Source: Calidithermus chliarophilus DSM 9957
GTDB taxonomy: Bacteria; Deinococcota; Deinococci; Deinococcales; Thermaceae
DNA length: 64,000 nucleotides
Direction: 5' to 3'
Assembly (NCBI RefSeq): GCF_000430045.1
Contig: NZ_KE387027.1
Span: 349,901 to 413,900, forward strand
This document shows positions 45,779 through 53,103 of this stretch, one piece after another. The first letter of the stretch is position 1, and each line of letters starts with the position of its first letter. A program made the position numbers and the translations under genes. The notes beneath the pieces were generated by a model. The model was given only the letters and a program-made list of their open reading frames with translations, ran no database searches and had not been told where the DNA came from.

Positions 45779-48115
45779 CTAGCGCTTAGGCTGGCCCTGT
45801 TGCAGCTTCTGCACTTCCTTCTGCAGGGTCTCCAGCCGCTTCATGAGCTGGTTGTACAGCTCCTGGTTGGTCTTCTGGATCTGCGCGAGCTGCGCGAGCA
45901 GTTGCTGGTAGAGGGTCTGGTTCTTCTGGATCTCCGCGAGCACCTTGGCAAGCTCGGGGTCGCTGGAGGGGGCGTTCGCGGCAGGCGCGGGCTGCTGGAG
46001 CTGGCGCAGCAGGGTCTGCACGTTGTTGAAGCCGAACTCGGTGAAGAAAGCAGCGCTGGCGAGGTTGCCCGAGGCGTCCACCACGCGCAGGTTCTGCGGG
46101 CCCTCGCCGGTGACGGGCATGTAGAAGGTGGTGGTGAAGCGGCCCTCGAGGTTGGAGCGGGTGCTGGCGATCACCCCGTCGCCCAGCAGCACGAAGACGG
46201 TGGAGTCGGGCTGGAAGTTGAAGCCCTGCAAGGTCACGCTCTGCCCGCCGGGGCCCGCCGAGGGCGAGGCGAAGATCTCGGGCTGGCGCAGCGAGCGCAG
46301 CCGGGCGAAGCCGATCTTCTGGTTGAAGCCGCCGAACTCGCCCAGCCGGGTGTCGGGCCAGATCATGTACACGTCCTCGTCGGTGGCCTGGATCGAGAAG
46401 TAGTCGCCGATGAACTGCCCGCCGGGGAAGCCCTTGTTGGGGTTGGAGGGGAAGTCGGTCACGCGCACGTCGCCGCTCTTGACGTTCTGCTCCTTGAGCT
46501 CGAAGCCCCAGGTCTCGCCGCGGTCCTCCGAGCGGGTGTAGTAGATGTGGTAGCGAAGCTGCGAGCGGTCGTCGCGGGTGTCGCCCCACATCACGTGCAG
46601 CACGCCCTTGGGGCTGGCGGCGATGGAGGGGAAGAACTGCAGGCGGGAGGTGTCGTCGGCGTTGAGGCGCTTGGGACGGCTGAAGCTGCGGCCCTTGTCC
46701 TGCGAGCGCACCAGGTAGATGTCGGCGTCGTCGGCGTTCTTGCCGCTGGGGCGGGCCGCGTAGACGAGGTACACGTCGCCCTGCGGGCCCAGCGCGATCT
46801 GCGGGAAGCTGCTGGCCCAGAAGCGGAAGTTGTTGGTGCGGGGGCGGAAGGGGATCTCGTTGAAGCTCGAGGCCACCACCGGCTTGGCGAAGGTGTTGCC
46901 GCCGTCGGTGGAGCGGGCCAGGTAGATCTCGCCCTGCCCCCGGAAGCTCTCGTCGTTGGTGGAGTCGAAGTAGGCCACGTAGACCGAGCCGTCGGCGGCG
47001 GTCGCCACGCTGCCGCCCTGCACCACCCGCTGGCTGCCCACCGCCTCGCCGTCGCCGGGGTTGCCGTCGCCCTCGCCGTAGGACTCGCGCACGGTGGGGC
47101 TGATGGCGAGGGGCTTGCTCCAGGTCACCCCGCCGTCCTCCGACTTCACCAGCCGGATGGTGGTGCGGGTCTCGCGGGCGGAGAGGGTGAGGATCTCGTC
47201 GATGTACAGCGGCTCGTACACGCTCTCGAAGTCGGTGTAGACCACGTAGACGATGTCCTTGGCGGGGTCTTTGGGGTTGGGCCCCGTCGCGATCCAGGGC
47301 TTGTCGAGGAAGCCCACCGAGATCTCCCCGCGCACGCGGCCCTGGCGGTCGGTGGAGAGCTTGTCGGTGTTGACGGTGGAGCGGGCGGAGGAGAAGGTGT
47401 CGGGGAAGCTGAAGCCGCCGTCGGTGGAGCGGGCGATGGACATGCTCGAGACCAGCGTGAACAGCACGAAGGGCCCGACCTCGAACTCCTCCACCCCGAT
47501 GGAGATGCCGGTCATGAACAGGCGGCCCTGGCGGTCGAAGGCCAGCACCGGGTCGCCGCCGGTGCCCAGGTCGTCGAGCAGGTAGGGCGCTTGGAAAGGC
47601 CCCTCCCAGCTCCCCCCGCCGTCCTGGCTGACATAGCTCACCAGCGAGGCCATGTTGTAGTCGATGACGCCCATCACCAGGTGGTCGGGGTCTTTGGGGT
47701 TGATCGCCAGGTGGGGCTCGGTCTGGATGGGGATGTCGCCGAGGTCGCGCGTCACGAGCACGCCGCGGCTGAAGGCGGGGCCGGGCTCGCGGTAGGGCAC
47801 CAGCGCGGCGGCTCCCGGGGCCTGCAGCATGGGGTTGCTGAAGGAGCGGAAGAGGCCCATCACCCGCTGGTACTCGCTGCGGAACCCCTCGCCCTCGCGC
47901 TCGCCCGCCAGCGCCGCCGTGAGGCGGGGCTCCATGCCCTGCGTCAGCAGCCACAGCCGCCCGGAGAGGTGCGGGCCGAGGGGTTTGAGGAAGTCGATAG
48001 GCCCCGGCATGCTCCCGGCGCGCACCTCCATGAACCGGCCGGAGCCCTGGGCCATCCCCAGGCCCAGGCCCAACGCTCCGGCGCACAGCAAAATTTTGAG
48101 CAGACGACTGGTCAT
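45779..48115 (-). CDS. Secreted BNR-repeat protein with TIG domain and C-terminal coiled coil
   Basis: A 778-residue exported protein. After a signal peptide, residues to about 590 hold many BNR/Asp-box units (STDGGFSF, SEDGGVTW, STDGGNTF, SQDKGRSF, SEDRGETW), a sialidase-like propeller. An IPT/TIG-like Ig domain follows (IFASPSAGPGGQSVTLQGFNFQPDSTV), then a coiled coil rich in Leu and Gln to the end. Function is unknown. GGAGGT precedes the ATG. The adjacent downstream binding protein suggests co-expression with the importer. Confidence 0.83.
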   Translation of the reverse strand: MTSRLLKILLCAGALGLGLGMAQGSGRFMEVRAGSMPGPIDFLKPLGPHLSGRLWLLTQGMEPRLTAALAGEREGEGFRSEYQRVMGLFRSFSNPMLQAPGAAALVPYREPGPAFSRGVLVTRDLGDIPIQTEPHLAINPKDPDHLVMGVIDYNMASLVSYVSQDGGGSWEGPFQAPYLLDDLGTGGDPVLAFDRQGRLFMTGISIGVEEFEVGPFVLFTLVSSMSIARSTDGGFSFPDTFSSARSTVNTDKLSTDRQGRVRGEISVGFLDKPWIATGPNPKDPAKDIVYVVYTDFESVYEPLYIDEILTLSARETRTTIRLVKSEDGGVTWSKPLAISPTVRESYGEGDGNPGDGEAVGSQRVVQGGSVATAADGSVYVAYFDSTNDESFRGQGEIYLARSTDGGNTFAKPVVASSFNEIPFRPRTNNFRFWASSFPQIALGPQGDVYLVYAARPSGKNADDADIYLVRSQDKGRSFSRPKRLNADDTSRLQFFPSIAASPKGVLHVMWGDTRDDRSQLRYHIYYTRSEDRGETWGFELKEQNVKSGDVRVTDFPSNPNKGFPGGQFIGDYFSIQATDEDVYMIWPDTRLGEFGGFNQKIGFARLRSLRQPEIFASPSAGPGGQSVTLQGFNFQPDSTVFVLLGDGVIASTRSNLEGRFTTTFYMPVTGEGPQNLRVVDASGNLASAAFFTEFGFNNVQTLLRQLQQPAPAANAPSSDPELAKVLAEIQKNQTLYQQLLAQLAQIQKTNQELYNQLMKRLETLQKEVQKLQQGQPKR

Positions 48116-48164
48116 TCAGCTACCTCCGCGGGCACTCCTGGTTTTCGGGTCTTCCTTACAACGG

Positions 48165-48170
48165 CTTATA
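48165..48170 (-). promoter_or_regulatory. -10 box TATAAG upstream of the BNR/importer operon
   Basis: TATAAG lies 50 bp before the ATG at 48115, with a GC-rich inverted repeat (GGCCGG/CCGGCC, about 48180-48225) just upstream. No clear -35. Confidence 0.35.
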
Positions 48171-48219
48171 CGGTCGGGCGGGCCGGGCCGGATGAGCCCC
48201 GGCCGGGCCCAACCCGGGC

Positions 48220-48765
48220 TCAGCGCACCGCCTCGAGCTGGTCGAGCAGCGCGTCGAGGTGGGTCACCACGGTCTGCAGGACCGCGTTGTTGAACTCGCT
48301 GAAGAGGTTCTGGAACTCGCGCGCGCCGCCCCGGGCGTACTCGCGGGCGGCCTCCTCGGCGGTGGTGTAGTCCTTGTCGCGCCACCGGAGGTAGGGGCCG
48401 GACTTCTCGACCATGCGGTTGGCCAGCGGGCCCAGGCGCACCGGGTCGGACTTGAAGGCCAGCTCCTTCAGGCGCTCGAGGTAGGCCTGGCCCTCCTCGA
48501 GGTCGTCGGGGAAGTTCTTGCGCAACTCGGCCAGCAGGAGGCGGTCGGCCTCGAGCGGCCCCGCGAGGTTGCGCAACTGGCCCAGCGCGTTGCGCAGGCG
48601 CTCGGCGTCGTTAGTCTGGGCGAGGAAAGAGGGGTCGGCGGGGGCGGAGGGTTGCGCGGGGGTCCCGGCGCCCAGCGCCACCACCAGCCCTGCGGCCACC
48701 AGCCACTTGGCGAAGCCGGAAAAGAGCCCCTGCCCGGGGTGCGGGTTTGGCGAGGTTGTTTTCAT
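48220..48765 (-). CDS. Exported helical protein of unknown function
   Basis: The 181-residue protein has an N-terminal hydrophobic segment (WLVAAGLVVALGAGTPAQ), consistent with a signal peptide, and a mature part that is helical and rich in Leu, Glu and Arg (LLAELRKNFPDDLEEGQAYLERLKELAF). No family is recognised. I chose the ATG at 48765 because TATCCT (48775-48780) lies 9 nt upstream. It precedes the BNR/importer operon. Confidence 0.6.
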   Translation of the reverse strand: MKTTSPNPHPGQGLFSGFAKWLVAAGLVVALGAGTPAQPSAPADPSFLAQTNDAERLRNALGQLRNLAGPLEADRLLLAELRKNFPDDLEEGQAYLERLKELAFKSDPVRLGPLANRMVEKSGPYLRWRDKDYTTAEEAAREYARGGAREFQNLFSEFNNAVLQTVVTHLDALLDQLEAVR

Positions 48766-49119
48766 TTGTCGTTCAGGATAGAGCCTGGCGGCCCGCAGGA
48801 AAAGGGGAGCCAATACCTTGTTCGGCAGACGAGTGGTGGAGCGGATTGCGCCAATCGATGGAGGGTGCGCCGCTTGCCTCGGGGCTCCTCGAGCTGTTGG
48901 ACCTTCTCCGAAGAAGATTAAGCTTCAGCCCTTGTCCTACCTTGGACTAAGGCTAGAGTTTTAACACTCGTTCGAGGCAGGGCGCAGCGTGCAAGAAGGC
49001 CCGAAACGTGGGCAAGGAGGCCTAAAACAGTCCGTCTCAACGTTGAAAAAAGCACCGGACGAGCCCCTCGGTTTCTATACACTCACGGGCTTCCCAACTG
49101 CGAAATGAGGTTGTTTGCT
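48766..49119. other. Intergenic stretch, no gene seen
   Basis: Divergent space between the exported protein and the small low-GC gene. It contains the leftward TATCCT box (48775-48780) and a possible rightward -10 TATACA (49076-49081). There are no heptad repeats. Base composition drops towards the right. Confidence 0.4.
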
Positions 49120-49431
49120 ATGAATAAAGCTGAGTTTCCGCTATTTCATTCTTTTGTGACCACTTGGTTTAACGAAGGAATGGACTTTGAAGATCTAGAG
49201 TCGATTGCCGACAGAATGGCCCATTCCGAGCGTCAACAAACCAAGAAGGATTTTCTCCGGGAGGTTGAACTAATACTAGAGGCCCGGGATTGGGAGCTGG
49301 TGGGTAAGTTTGTCAAAGAGCATAGCCGGCGCAGGCTATCCCCAGAACGCCTCGAGCAGATGCTCCTCATCGTCAAGAAGCACCTGGAAGCGGGCATCAG
49401 GAACTACGAAAACATCTTTGGCCCCGACTGA
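49120..49431 (+). CDS. Small acidic protein of unknown function, resembles contact-dependent-inhibition immunity proteins
   Basis: A 103-residue protein: FPLFHSFVTTWFNEGMDFEDLES, DFLREVELILEARDWELVGKFVKEHS and LEQMLLIVKKHLEAGI. The layout recalls small immunity proteins, but I cannot assign it firmly. Its GC content is near 48%, well below its neighbours, which points to transfer. I prefer the ATG at 49120, preceded by GAGGTT, over an in-frame ATG at 49105. Confidence 0.6.
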   Translation: MNKAEFPLFHSFVTTWFNEGMDFEDLESIADRMAHSERQQTKKDFLREVELILEARDWELVGKFVKEHSRRRLSPERLEQMLLIVKKHLEAGIRNYENIFGPD

Positions 49432-49506
49432 TCGGGCCTGTACCGGTACTGTCGTCACCGCCCCGGCTTTTCTGCTATCGTGCGTCTCGAGGCTCAGGCA
49501 TAAACC

Positions 49507-49527
49507 CACGGGGCGCACTGCCCCGTG
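49507..49527 (+). promoter_or_regulatory. Hairpin in the leader of the vWA gene
   Basis: An 8-bp perfect stem, CACGGGGC with GCCCCGTG, lies just before GGGAGG of the following gene. It could affect translation or terminate upstream transcripts; there is no T-tract. Confidence 0.35.
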
Positions 49528-49542
49528 TCCGGGAGGTGTGTG

Positions 49543-50211
49543 ATGAGCGGTATCTTCGAGGGCAACGAGTTCGCCGACAATCCCGAGCCCAGGGCCTTGT
49601 GCGTGCTGGTGCTGGATAGCTCCGGCTCCATGCAGGGCGCCCCCATCGCTGAGCTCAATGCTGGGCTGCGCCGCTTCCGCGACGACCTGGCCGCCAACCC
49701 CCTCGCCGCCAAGCGGGTCGAGCCCGCCGTGGTGACCTTCGGTGGGGGGGTGCGGGTGGCGCAGATGCCCACCGTGGTCGAGAACTTCACCCCGCCCGCC
49801 CTGCAGGCCAGCGGCAACACCCCCATGGGCCAGGCCATCCAGACCGCGCTGGCGCTGATCAAGGCCCGCAAGGAGGAGTACCGGGCCAACGGCGTGAGCT
49901 ACTACCGCCCCTGGCTCTTCCTCTTCAGCGACGGCGAGCCCAACGACGAGTGGCAGGCCGCCGCCGAGCAACTCGCCCAGGAGGAGGCGGCCAAGGGCGT
50001 GATCGTCTTCGCGGTGGGCGTGGACGGGGCCAACTTCGACGTGCTGCGCCAGGTGGCGCGCAAGAACACCCCGGTGCGGCTGAAGGACGTGGGCCACTTC
50101 GCCGAGATGTTCCGCTGGCTCTCCAACAGCCTGCAGCAGGTCTCGAGCAGCCGCGTGGGCGACCAACTGCGCCTCGAGCCCCCCAAGGACTGGGGCGTGA
50201 TCGACACCTGA
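49543..50211 (+). CDS. von Willebrand factor A domain protein, TerY/YegL type
   Basis: A 222-residue vWA protein with the MIDAS motif DSSGS (D25-S29), Thr in SGNTPMGQAI and Asp in FLFSDGEPND. TerY/YegL-type proteins are encoded with a PP2C phosphatase and a kinase, exactly as here. They are thought to act in chemical stress signalling. The ATG at 49543 follows GGGAGG by 7 nt; an ATG at 49525 in frame has no such site. Confidence 0.88.
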   Translation: MSGIFEGNEFADNPEPRALCVLVLDSSGSMQGAPIAELNAGLRRFRDDLAANPLAAKRVEPAVVTFGGGVRVAQMPTVVENFTPPALQASGNTPMGQAIQTALALIKARKEEYRANGVSYYRPWLFLFSDGEPNDEWQAAAEQLAQEEAAKGVIVFAVGVDGANFDVLRQVARKNTPVRLKDVGHFAEMFRWLSNSLQQVSSSRVGDQLRLEPPKDWGVIDT

Positions 50212-50228
50212 GCCCCGGGGGCAGGGCC

Positions 50229-50978
50229 TTGAGCTGGCGGGTGATCGGGGCGTCGGTGGAGGGCAGCAGCCACCGGCAAGCCGGGCGGGGCTGCGACGAC
50301 GCACACGGCCACCGGCAGGCGGGCGAGCTGCTGCTGCTGGCGGTGGCCGACGGGGCCGGCTCGGCCCTGCTGGGCGGGGAGGGGGCCCGCATCGCGGTGG
50401 AGGCGGCCCTGGGCGCGCTGCACGACAGCCTCGTCGAGGTATCGCTTGACTGGGGCGAGGCGCTGGACCGCGCCCTGCGCACGGCCCGGGCGGTGCTCGA
50501 GGCCGAGGCCTACTACCGGGGCCGGCCCTTCCGCGAGTTCGCCACCACCTTGTTGTTGGCGGCGTGCGACGGGGAGCGGCTGGGCGCGGTCCAACTGGGC
50601 GACGGGGCCGTCGTGGCGCGGCGCGGGGGGTGCTGGGAGCGCCTGACCCGGCCCAACGAGGGCGAGTACGCCAACGAGACGGTGTTCCTCACCGTACCCG
50701 AGCCCGAGCGCCACGCCTCGAGCTTCGTCGGCCCCTGCGGCGACCTCGAGGCTTTGGTGCTGCTCACCGACGGGCTGGAGGGCCTGGCCTTGAACCTGCG
50801 CGCGGGGCAGCCCCACGCCCCCTTCTTCGAGGCGCTGCACCGCTTCGCCGCGCGGGAGGGGGAGACGGGGGCGCTCGAGGCCGCCCTGCGCGAGGAACTG
50901 GCCTCCGAGCGCATCGAGGCCCGCACCGACGACGACAAGACCCTGCTGATCGCGCGGCGGGTGGGGGAGGGGGCCTAG
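50229..50978 (+). CDS. PP2C-family protein phosphatase of the TerY-P triad (YegK-like)
   Basis: This 249-residue protein has the PP2C metal motifs: LAVADGAGSALLGGEGA, VQLGDGAVV, LLTDGLEG and TDDDKTLLIAR. It probably reverses the phosphorylation made by the next gene. The start is uncertain; TTG at 50229 follows a G-rich site, and GTG at 50241 is the alternative. It ends 1 nt before the kinase. Confidence 0.85.
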   Translation: MSWRVIGASVEGSSHRQAGRGCDDAHGHRQAGELLLLAVADGAGSALLGGEGARIAVEAALGALHDSLVEVSLDWGEALDRALRTARAVLEAEAYYRGRPFREFATTLLLAACDGERLGAVQLGDGAVVARRGGCWERLTRPNEGEYANETVFLTVPEPERHASSFVGPCGDLEALVLLTDGLEGLALNLRAGQPHAPFFEALHRFAAREGETGALEAALREELASERIEARTDDDKTLLIARRVGEGA

Positions 50979-50979
50979 C

Positions 50980-52701
50980 GTGGCGACGGCGGCCCAGGGC
51001 GCGGTGCTGCGCTGCTACACCCGGGGAGGGGAGCCGCTGCTGCTGGCCCAGAAGCTGGGCTCGGGCGGGGAGGGCGACGTGTACGCGGTGCAGGGCAAGG
51101 CGGAGTGGGCGGCCAAGGTCTACGCGCCCCGCAACCGCACCGCCGAGCGCGAGCAGAAACTCCTCCACATGGTGGAAAACCCTCCCCACGACCCCTTCGC
51201 CAAGCAGGGGCCCCAGCACGTGGCCTTCGCCTGGCCCCTCGAGCTGCTCTACGACGAGGGGCGGCGCTTCCTTGGCTTCGTGATGCCGCGGCTGCGGCTC
51301 GAGCACAGCGCCCTGCTCTTCCAGGTGTACCACCCGCTCGAGGCCCGCAAGCGCGGCCTGACCTGGAAGTTCCGCCTGGCCGTGGCGCACAACCTGGCGG
51401 TGGTGCTGGAAGAGTTGCACGCCAAGGGCTACGTGGTGGGCGACCTCAACGAGAGCAACTTCCTGGTGCAGCGCGACGGGCTGGTCACCCTCGTCGACTG
51501 CGACTCCATCCAGGTGCAGGCCGGGCGGCGGGTGTTCCACTGCCGGGTGCAAAAGCCCGAGTACACCCCGCCCGAGCTCCAGGGCAAGAGCTACAGCAGC
51601 GTGACCCTGCGCCCCGAGCACGACGCCTTCGCCCTGGCGGTGTTGGTCTTCCTGCTTTTGATGCAGGGCCGCCACCCCTACGCCGGCAAGGGCGTGCAGA
51701 CCCCCGAGGAGGGCATCCGCGCGGGCCGCTCCCTGCTCGAGGGCCTCGAGCCCGGCGTGGGCACCCCCAGCGCCGGCATCCTCCCCGCCCCCTTGCGGCG
51801 GCTGTTCCTGCGGGCCTTCCGCCCCGTCGCCCGCGGCCGCCCCACGGCCGCGCAGTGGAAGCGGGCGCTGGAGGCCGAGTACGAGCGCCTGCGGCCGTGC
51901 CCCAAGGCCAAGGGGCACTGGTACGCCGGGCACCTGGCCGCCTGCCCCTGGTGCGACCCGGCCTCGGTCCCGGCGCCCCGCCCCGGTCCGCCTCTCGCTG
52001 CGCGAAGGGCTCACCGGGATCGACCGGGCCTGGCTCGGCGCGGGCTTGAGCGCGGCGGGTACGGCCGCCTTCCTGGGCCTGTACCGGCTGGCGCTCGAGC
52101 GCGGCCTGGGCCTGGGCGAGCCCTTCGGCCTGCGGGCCCTCCTCGACCACCCGGCGCTGTGGTCCTTCCGCACGGCCTCGAGCGGCGAACTCAGCGTGGC
52201 GACGGTGCTCTTCTACGCCTCCGCGCTGAGCCTGGGCGCCCTGGGCGGGCTGGCCCTCGGCGAGGCGAAGCGCCTGCGCGGGCTGTGGTGGGGCCTGCTG
52301 GCCCTGGTCGTGCTGCCTTACTTCGTCCTGCCCCGGCTGCTTGGGTGGCTCGAGGGCGCCGGGCAGCCGGGCCCGCAATTCGTCGTCGGCCTGCTGAGCA
52401 ACGCGCTGCTGTTCCTGGGGCAGGTCGCCCTCTTCGGCACCGCCCTCCCCGGCCTGGGCCTGATGGCCGCCGCCGAGTTCCTGACCACCCCCCTCCACCG
52501 CGCCGGACCCGGCTGGCCCCTCCCCCTAGCCTGGGCCTCCTGGGGCCTCGGCCTCGGCCTAGTGCTGGGACTGCGGTCCTGGCTGCGCTCGAGCCGCCTC
52601 CTACGCTGGGGAAATGCCCTGGTGCTCGGGTATCTAGGGGCGTGGGCCGCAGCATCCCTGTGGCTGATGCGGTGAGTGTGGGGGTCGGGTATGGGGTTTA
52701 G
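50980..52701 (+). CDS. Ser/Thr protein kinase of the TerY-P triad (YegI-like), frame change near residue 333
   Basis: Residues 1-333 are a protein kinase: glycine loop LGSGGEGDVYAV, Lys46, catalytic loop VVGDLNESNFLV (Asp155, Asn160), and VDCDS (Asp173) in place of DFG. A zinc-ribbon-like segment, CPKAKGHWYAGHLAACPWC, ends it. The uninterrupted frame runs on to 52701, but after about 51978 it reads as low-complexity Arg/Pro/Gly, typical of a wrong frame. The neighbouring frame then encodes a credible membrane domain. A +1 shift at CCCC (51976-51979) would join the two into about 564 residues. Confidence 0.82.
   Translation: MATAAQGAVLRCYTRGGEPLLLAQKLGSGGEGDVYAVQGKAEWAAKVYAPRNRTAEREQKLLHMVENPPHDPFAKQGPQHVAFAWPLELLYDEGRRFLGFVMPRLRLEHSALLFQVYHPLEARKRGLTWKFRLAVAHNLAVVLEELHAKGYVVGDLNESNFLVQRDGLVTLVDCDSIQVQAGRRVFHCRVQKPEYTPPELQGKSYSSVTLRPEHDAFALAVLVFLLLMQGRHPYAGKGVQTPEEGIRAGRSLLEGLEPGVGTPSAGILPAPLRRLFLRAFRPVARGRPTAAQWKRALEAEYERLRPCPKAKGHWYAGHLAACPWCDPASVPAPRPGPPLAARRAHRDRPGLARRGLERGGYGRLPGPVPAGARARPGPGRALRPAGPPRPPGAVVLPHGLERRTQRGDGALLRLRAEPGRPGRAGPRRGEAPARAVVGPAGPGRAALLRPAPAAWVARGRRAAGPAIRRRPAEQRAAVPGAGRPLRHRPPRPGPDGRRRVPDHPPPPRRTRLAPPPSLGLLGPRPRPSAGTAVLAALEPPPTLGKCPGARVSRGVGRSIPVADAVSVGVGYGV
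51976..51979 (+). other. Probable frameshift point in the kinase gene
   Basis: The codon CCC followed by C allows a +1 slip, after which the frame reads APVRLSLREGLTGIDRAW. It may be a sequencing error, a mutation or programmed shifting; the sequence alone cannot decide. Confidence 0.5.
51980..52675 (+). CDS. C-terminal membrane domain of the kinase, in the shifted frame
   Basis: Read from 51980 this gives about 231 residues with five or six hydrophobic helices, for example LSAAGTAAFLGLYRLAL, TVLFYASALSLGALGGLAL, LWWGLLALVVLPYFVL and LLSNALLFLGQVALF. An internal ATG-like start (codon at 52046) exists, but the upstream part also reads as protein. It is probably the membrane anchor of the kinase rather than a separate gene. 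Confidence 0.55.
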   Translation, partial: APVRLSLREGLTGIDRAWLGAGLSAAGTAAFLGLYRLALERGLGLGEPFGLRALLDHPALWSFRTASSGELSVATVLFYASALSLGALGGLALGEAKRLRGLWWGLLALVVLPYFVLPRLLGWLEGAGQPGPQFVVGLLSNALLFLGQVALFGTALPGLGLMAAAEFLTTPLHRAGPGWPLPLAWASWGLGLGLVLGLRSWLRSSRLLRWGNALVLGYLGAWAAASLWLMR

Positions 52702-52704
52702 GGG

Positions 52705-52905
52705 CTCATGACCCTTGGCCTGTGGCTCGTGGCTCGTAGCGAAAGACACCCCTCCCTGCCGCCAGGGAGGGGGTATCCCCCCCAGCCCCCCTTGCTAAGG
52801 GGGGAGAAAGGCGTTTTGCGTCTGGCGTCTTGCGTTTGGCGTCTTGTGTTCGGCGTTGGGCGTTCGGCTATCAGCTATCGACTATCGACACCAACAACCT
52901 GCAAA
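52705..52905. repeat. Compound heptad-repeat element, reverse orientation
   Basis: CTGTGGC/CTCGTGG units, a CCCTCCCTG/CAGGGAGG hairpin, GGTATCCCCCCCAGC, hairpin CCCCCCTT-GCT-AAGGGGGG (52786-52804), AGAAAGGCG, then TTTTGCG, TCTGGCG, TTCGGCG and CTATCGA units. It lies between the kinase and the glutamine synthetase leader. Confidence 0.88.
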
Positions 52906-53103
52906 GCGTTCACCACCTAAAGAACGGATGTTCAAAAATCACTAGACAAATTGCTCGAGTGACATGATATGCTGCGTCTTGGGAGCAGGAATCCCGTCTT
53001 AAGTCACACTATGGGAAAACAAATTGCACGGAACGAGCCAGGGCTGTGCAGCTTGCCCATGAGGGGGCTTAGGACCACCGCAGCACAGGAGAACGGAGAG
53101 CGC
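52906..53103 (+). promoter_or_regulatory. Promoter and leader region of glutamine synthetase III
   Basis: TAGACA (52943-52948) and TATGCT (52968-52973), spacing 19, are the best promoter candidate. It would give a leader of about 120 nt before GGAGA and the ATG. No known riboswitch is recognised. Confidence 0.35.

Noticed and set aside
45767-48370. Rightward ORF of 867 codons opposite the BNR gene
   Set aside because: A high-GC antisense frame; composition is Gly/Val/Ala/His-rich and the minus strand encodes a signal peptide, Asp boxes and a coiled coil.
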